The notes under the pieces were generated by a model that was given only the letters and a program-made list of their open reading frames with translations, did no database searches and had not been told where the DNA came from. Both the position numbers and the translations under genes were made by a program. Below, in pieces: positions 60,797-64,000 of a stretch of 64,000 nt of DNA. Origin of the DNA: Nitrosopumilus sp. K4 (GTDB lineage Archaea; Thermoproteota; Nitrososphaeria; Nitrososphaerales; Nitrosopumilaceae); contig NZ_CP067007.1 in the NCBI RefSeq assembly GCF_018128925.1, positions 124,001-188,000 on the forward strand, written 5' to 3'. Position 1 is the first letter of the stretch, and each line of letters starts with the position of its first letter.

Positions 60797-61411
60797 TTGT
60801 TTTTGAGGAGTCTCTTGGTCTTTATGATCTCAATTGGATTTTTTGCTTTTGTATATGCAGATGGACCTGATGTGACCGTAAAAGAAGAAAAATTTCGAGT
60901 TCCCTTTGAACTCAAAATAGGTGAAATTGCAAATATAGATTCTCTTCTTTATGTTTCATTTCTTAATGTGACAGAAGATTCCAGATGCCCTTCAGATGTT
61001 ACTTGTGTCTGGCAAGGCTCTTCATCTATTGAGGTAGATGTAAGTACAAATGAAAATGATTTTGGAACTCAAATAATCAAACTAGGCGACGATGGTACAA
61101 AGTCTTCACAACTTCTTGGTGATTATTTTATCCGACTAACTATGTTAAAACCATACCCAGCAACAACTCATGAAATCACTCCATCAGAATATGTTGCAAC
61201 ATTGTTTGTCGGCAAAGTACATGATGCTGTTTCTTCTCCACTAAAACAGATCAAAAATGGCATTGAACCAGCTGCAGTTATTTGTAAAGAAGGACTTGTT
61301 TTGGTTTTAAAATATGGTAATGACTCTCCTGCATGTGTGACGCCATCTACTGCAGACATACTGTATCAACGTAATTGGGGTAGTGTTGTCCCACCATGCT
61401 GCAAACACTAG
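60797..61411 (+). CDS. Small secreted protein with CPSDVTCVWQG motif
   Basis: 204 residues from TTG at 60797. Signal peptide LRSLLVFMISIGFFAFVYA, then a domain with SRCPSDVTCVWQGSSSIEVD, a motif seen in secreted proteins of many microbes, where the two Cys probably form a disulfide. A C-terminal part carries more Cys (VVPPCCKH). Function unknown. The start is uncertain; several TTG codons are in frame. Confidence 0.7.
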   Translation: MFLRSLLVFMISIGFFAFVYADGPDVTVKEEKFRVPFELKIGEIANIDSLLYVSFLNVTEDSRCPSDVTCVWQGSSSIEVDVSTNENDFGTQIIKLGDDGTKSSQLLGDYFIRLTMLKPYPATTHEITPSEYVATLFVGKVHDAVSSPLKQIKNGIEPAAVICKEGLVLVLKYGNDSPACVTPSTADILYQRNWGSVVPPCCKH

Positions 61412-61478
61412 TTTGAATATTTTTTAATTATGTTCATATGAAACCTAGACTTTTAAAATAACGCACAAAACATAATCT

Positions 61479-62429
61479 GTGAAAGCTACAGTCTTTGATG
61501 GCAAAAACATAACCTATCTTGAGGACTTTCCAGAACCTAAACCTAGTGAAGCATTAGTTCGAATAAACCTCGCTGGAATATGCGGGACTGATCTGGAAAT
61601 TTTAGACGGATACATGAGTTATCATGGAATCCTTGGGCATGAATTTGTAGGAACTGTAGAAAAATCGACAAACAAAGATTTGATTGGAAAAAGAGTTGTA
61701 GGTGAAATCAATGTCGGTTGTGGAAAGTGTTCTTCTTGCAAGACTGGAATGGAAAGACACTGCCCAAACAGAACTGTACTTGGAATACTAAACAGAAATG
61801 GCGCTTTTGCAGAATATCTTTCATTGCCTGAAAAAAACCTGCACGTAATTCCTGATTCTGTTACTGATGAACAAGCAGTGTTTGTAGAACCACTAGCTGC
61901 TGCATTTGAGATTACTGAACAAATTGATCTAAAGCCTGATTGGCATGTTGCAATTGTTGGTGATGGAAGACTGGCACATCTTATTGCAAGTGTTTTGAAA
62001 CTGTATTGCTCAGACATTACGTGTTTTGGAAGACATGAAAACAAGTTATCTTCATTGAAAAAACTAGGATTACAAACAAAGATTGGAATCAAAGACGATG
62101 ATCATAATGTTTTTGATCTTGTAGTAGAGGCAACAGGAAACAATTCTGGATTTATAGATACTATGAAATTGGTAAAGCCAAGAGGAACTGTAATTTTAAA
62201 ATCAACTATAGCATCTAAAGAAAACTTGGATTTGACTCCTACGGTAGTCAATGAAATTACTTTGGTTGGTTCAAGATGTGGGAAATTCAGACCTGCCATT
62301 GATGCGCTTGCTTCTCATAAAATTTCTGTAGATGATCTGATTGATACTACCTATCCCTTAGAAAAATTCGAAGAAGCAATAGAATATGCAAAAAAACCAA
62401 ACACATTGAAGGTTTTTCTCAAACCCTAG
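61479..62429 (+). CDS. Zinc-dependent MDR alcohol/sugar dehydrogenase
   Basis: 316 residues, short for MDR enzymes (usually about 340-360). GTG start. Catalytic zinc region CGTDLEILDGYMSYHGILGHEF (Cys in GICGTDL, then GHE), structural-zinc cluster CGKCSSCKTGMERHCPN, and a Rossmann NAD(P) domain (HVAIVGDGRLAHLIASVL). Comparable enzymes are threonine or glucose dehydrogenases. The substrate is not certain. Confidence 0.85.
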   Translation: MKATVFDGKNITYLEDFPEPKPSEALVRINLAGICGTDLEILDGYMSYHGILGHEFVGTVEKSTNKDLIGKRVVGEINVGCGKCSSCKTGMERHCPNRTVLGILNRNGAFAEYLSLPEKNLHVIPDSVTDEQAVFVEPLAAAFEITEQIDLKPDWHVAIVGDGRLAHLIASVLKLYCSDITCFGRHENKLSSLKKLGLQTKIGIKDDDHNVFDLVVEATGNNSGFIDTMKLVKPRGTVILKSTIASKENLDLTPTVVNEITLVGSRCGKFRPAIDALASHKISVDDLIDTTYPLEKFEEAIEYAKKPNTLKVFLKP

Positions 62430-62496
62430 ACAGATTTGCGAACAAACCAAAAAATTTTAGATTTAAATTGGATTGAACGAAAATTGTACCAACCTT

Positions 62497-63945
62497 ATGT
62501 CATCAATAACTCCAAAAAAAATTGCTGAAAATCAGTACCTAATTGAGGCTGACTCTAATCTTGGAATGAAGGTTCCTGTCAAAATCTATGCAAATGAGAG
62601 TCTGTTGCAAAAAATGCTTACTGATAGGACCATAATGCAGGCTCGAAACGTTGCATCAATTCCTGGTATTGTGAGCCATGGTGTGGTTTTGCCTGATGGT
62701 CATGAAGGATATGGTTTTCCAGTTGGCGGCGTTGCAGCAATGGATGCTGAAGAGGGCATGATTAGTCCTGGAGGAGTTGGATATGACATCAATTGTGGTG
62801 TAAGGCTACTTCGAAGCAATCTTAACGAAGATACTGTTCGCTCAAAACTAAAAGATATTGTAACTGATTTGTTTAGTTCTATTCCTTCCGGAGTTGGCTC
62901 CAAAGGCGCAGTAAAATTATCTCACTCTCAATTAGATGAAGTCTTGGTCAATGGCGTTAACTGGGCAATTGATAATGGATATGGTTCATCAAATGATGCA
63001 GATGTCTGTGAAGAAAACGGACAAATTGCAAATGCAGATCCTAACAAAGTTTCAGATAAGGCAAGAAAGCGAGGTGCCCCTCAACTTGGAAGTCTTGGAT
63101 CTGGAAATCACTTTCTTGAAATTCAAAAGGTTGCAGAGATTCATGATGAAGAAGCTGCAAAAAGAATGGGAATAACTGAAGGAACAATTACAGTTTTGAT
63201 TCATTGCGGTTCAAGAGGATTTGGCCACCAAGTCTGTAGTGACTACCTTAGAGTTTCAGAACAGGCCTTGGAAAAATATGATATTCATTTAGCAGATAGA
63301 GAACTGGCATGTGTTCCAAACAATTCTGATGAAGGTGATGCTTACAGAAAAGCAATGTTTGCTGCATTAAACTTTGCATGGAGTAACCGACAGATGATTA
63401 CCCATTGGACAAGAAAATCATTTGAGAGAGTATTTGGCCAAAGTGAATCTGATCTTGATATGAAACTAGTTTATGATGTTGCACACAATATTGCCAAAGT
63501 TGAAAAACACAAAGTCGATGGAAAAGAACGAAATCTTGTGGTTCATAGAAAAGGTGCCACACGAGCATTTCCCGCAAACCGCGATGAGGTACCGACAAAA
63601 TATCGTGACATTGGTCAACCCGTACTTATTCCAGGATCTATGGGAACTGCAAGCTGGATTCTACTTGGACAGCCAAATTCAATGGAACTTAGTTTTGGCT
63701 CTACTGCACATGGAGCAGGAAGGACCATGTCAAGATCCAAAGCAAGAAAGAATTACTCAGAAAGTGATGTCAAAAAGTCACTAAATGACAAGGGTATTTT
63801 CATCAAAGCATTAACTCGTGACGGTGTGGTAGAAGAGACTCCTCAGGCATACAAAGATGTAGATGCTGTAGTCAATGTATCACATAATTTAGGAATAGCC
63901 ACAAAAGTAGCAAAATTAGTGCCTATAGGTGTGATAAAGGGTTGA
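62497..63945 (+). CDS. rtcB: RNA-splicing ligase RtcB
   Basis: 482 residues from ATG at 62497 (a TTG at 62473 would add eight residues; the TATA-like GATTTAAATTGG ends about 27 nt before 62497). Metal and GMP motifs: LPDGHEGYGFPVGGVAA, GGVGYDINCGVRLL, GSLGSGNHFLEIQ, HCGSRGFGHQ, and the GMP-accepting His in TAHGAGRTMSRSKA. RtcB joins tRNA halves after endonuclease cutting. Two multi-intron tRNA genes lie in this window. The stop overlaps the next gene's start. Confidence 0.96.
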   Translation: MSSITPKKIAENQYLIEADSNLGMKVPVKIYANESLLQKMLTDRTIMQARNVASIPGIVSHGVVLPDGHEGYGFPVGGVAAMDAEEGMISPGGVGYDINCGVRLLRSNLNEDTVRSKLKDIVTDLFSSIPSGVGSKGAVKLSHSQLDEVLVNGVNWAIDNGYGSSNDADVCEENGQIANADPNKVSDKARKRGAPQLGSLGSGNHFLEIQKVAEIHDEEAAKRMGITEGTITVLIHCGSRGFGHQVCSDYLRVSEQALEKYDIHLADRELACVPNNSDEGDAYRKAMFAALNFAWSNRQMITHWTRKSFERVFGQSESDLDMKLVYDVAHNIAKVEKHKVDGKERNLVVHRKGATRAFPANRDEVPTKYRDIGQPVLIPGSMGTASWILLGQPNSMELSFGSTAHGAGRTMSRSKARKNYSESDVKKSLNDKGIFIKALTRDGVVEETPQAYKDVDAVVNVSHNLGIATKVAKLVPIGVIKG

Positions 63946-64000
63946 GCGACGATTCAGAACTTGAAAGACTAAAGGCAAAACGCCTCGCTGAGATGCAAAA
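63942..64000 (+). CDS. PDCD5-family DNA-binding protein (3' truncated by window)
   Basis: TTG start overlapping the rtcB stop (GGTTGA). The visible residues MSDDSELERLKAKRLAEMQK match the start of the archaeal PDCD5/TFAR19 DNA-binding protein family. The rest lies beyond the window end. It is expected to be co-transcribed with rtcB. Confidence 0.75.
   Translation, partial: MSDDSELERLKAKRLAEMQ

Noticed and set aside
1-64000. CRISPR array, rRNA genes, complete insertion sequence, replication origin
   Set aside because: None seen: no regularly spaced short repeats, no rRNA segments, no terminal inverted repeats around the transposase remnant, no ORB-like cluster near a cdc6 gene.

Overview
This window comes from a marine ammonia-oxidising archaeon of the Nitrosopumilus type (Nitrososphaerota/Thaumarchaeota). 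The main evidence is a complete ammonia monooxygenase locus (amoB divergent from amoC-amoX-amoA) whose AmoA looks nearly the same, from memory, as that of Nitrosopumilus maritimus. The DNA is AT-rich, many genes have a TATA box 25-30 nt before the start codon (leaderless transcripts), tRNA genes carry bulge-helix-bulge introns, and archaeal proteins such as TBP, S3Ae, Pcc1 and RtcB are present.

Layout. 1-4271: two tandem, near-identical genes for secreted calcium-binding thrombospondin type 3 repeat proteins, the first cut by the window edge. 4.3-9.1 kb: dihydrouridine synthase, a single-domain Lrp/AsnC protein, small membrane proteins, a divergent PII protein and a PD-(D/E)XK-like protein. 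9.1-15.7 kb (minus strand): TBP, an ASCH protein, a PLP enzyme fused to a rhodanese-like domain, a VWA/MoxR pair and a geranylgeranyl reductase. 15.8-20.3 kb (minus): the information-processing run rps15-recJ-like-pcc1-serS-rps3ae-COG1325. 20.4-24.8 kb: the AMO region, with two small membrane proteins that are candidates for the accessory AMO subunits AmoY/AmoZ.

25-28 kb is the most accessory-looking part: a lone Dam-type methylase ending exactly at a tRNA-Thr gene, a tRNA-Leu with two introns, a HEPN-like protein, a transposase remnant and a methionine-rich membrane protein. 28-34 kb: a response regulator, an HTH protein with a degenerate B12-binding-like domain, tRNA-Ile and tRNA-Ala, a 37-residue histone H1-like protein, CoaD, and an arginine/serine-rich protein with a decayed HNH domain. 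34-45 kb: trpS and pheST, an unidentified structured RNA, an SPFH protein, an EVE protein, an HExxH protein, aconitase and a tRNA-Trp with two introns.

45-64 kb: PdxST, a cupin, a very large S-layer-like protein, ValRS, pterin enzymes, a stand-alone asparagine-synthase-type PP-loop protein, PurB, a zinc dehydrogenase, the RNA ligase RtcB and the start of a PDCD5 gene.

How the parts connect: AMO supplies energy and needs copper, and the methionine-rich protein may belong to that economy. Two tRNA genes here need excision of two introns each, and RtcB in the same window is the ligase expected to join the exons. The secreted proteins (TSP3 pair, S-layer-like protein, duplicated-domain protein) probably form part of the cell surface. 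The most unusual items are the double-intron tRNAs, the structured RNA near 38.5 kb, the H1-like mini-protein, the HTH/B12-like regulator, and several domain fusions or decayed enzymes.
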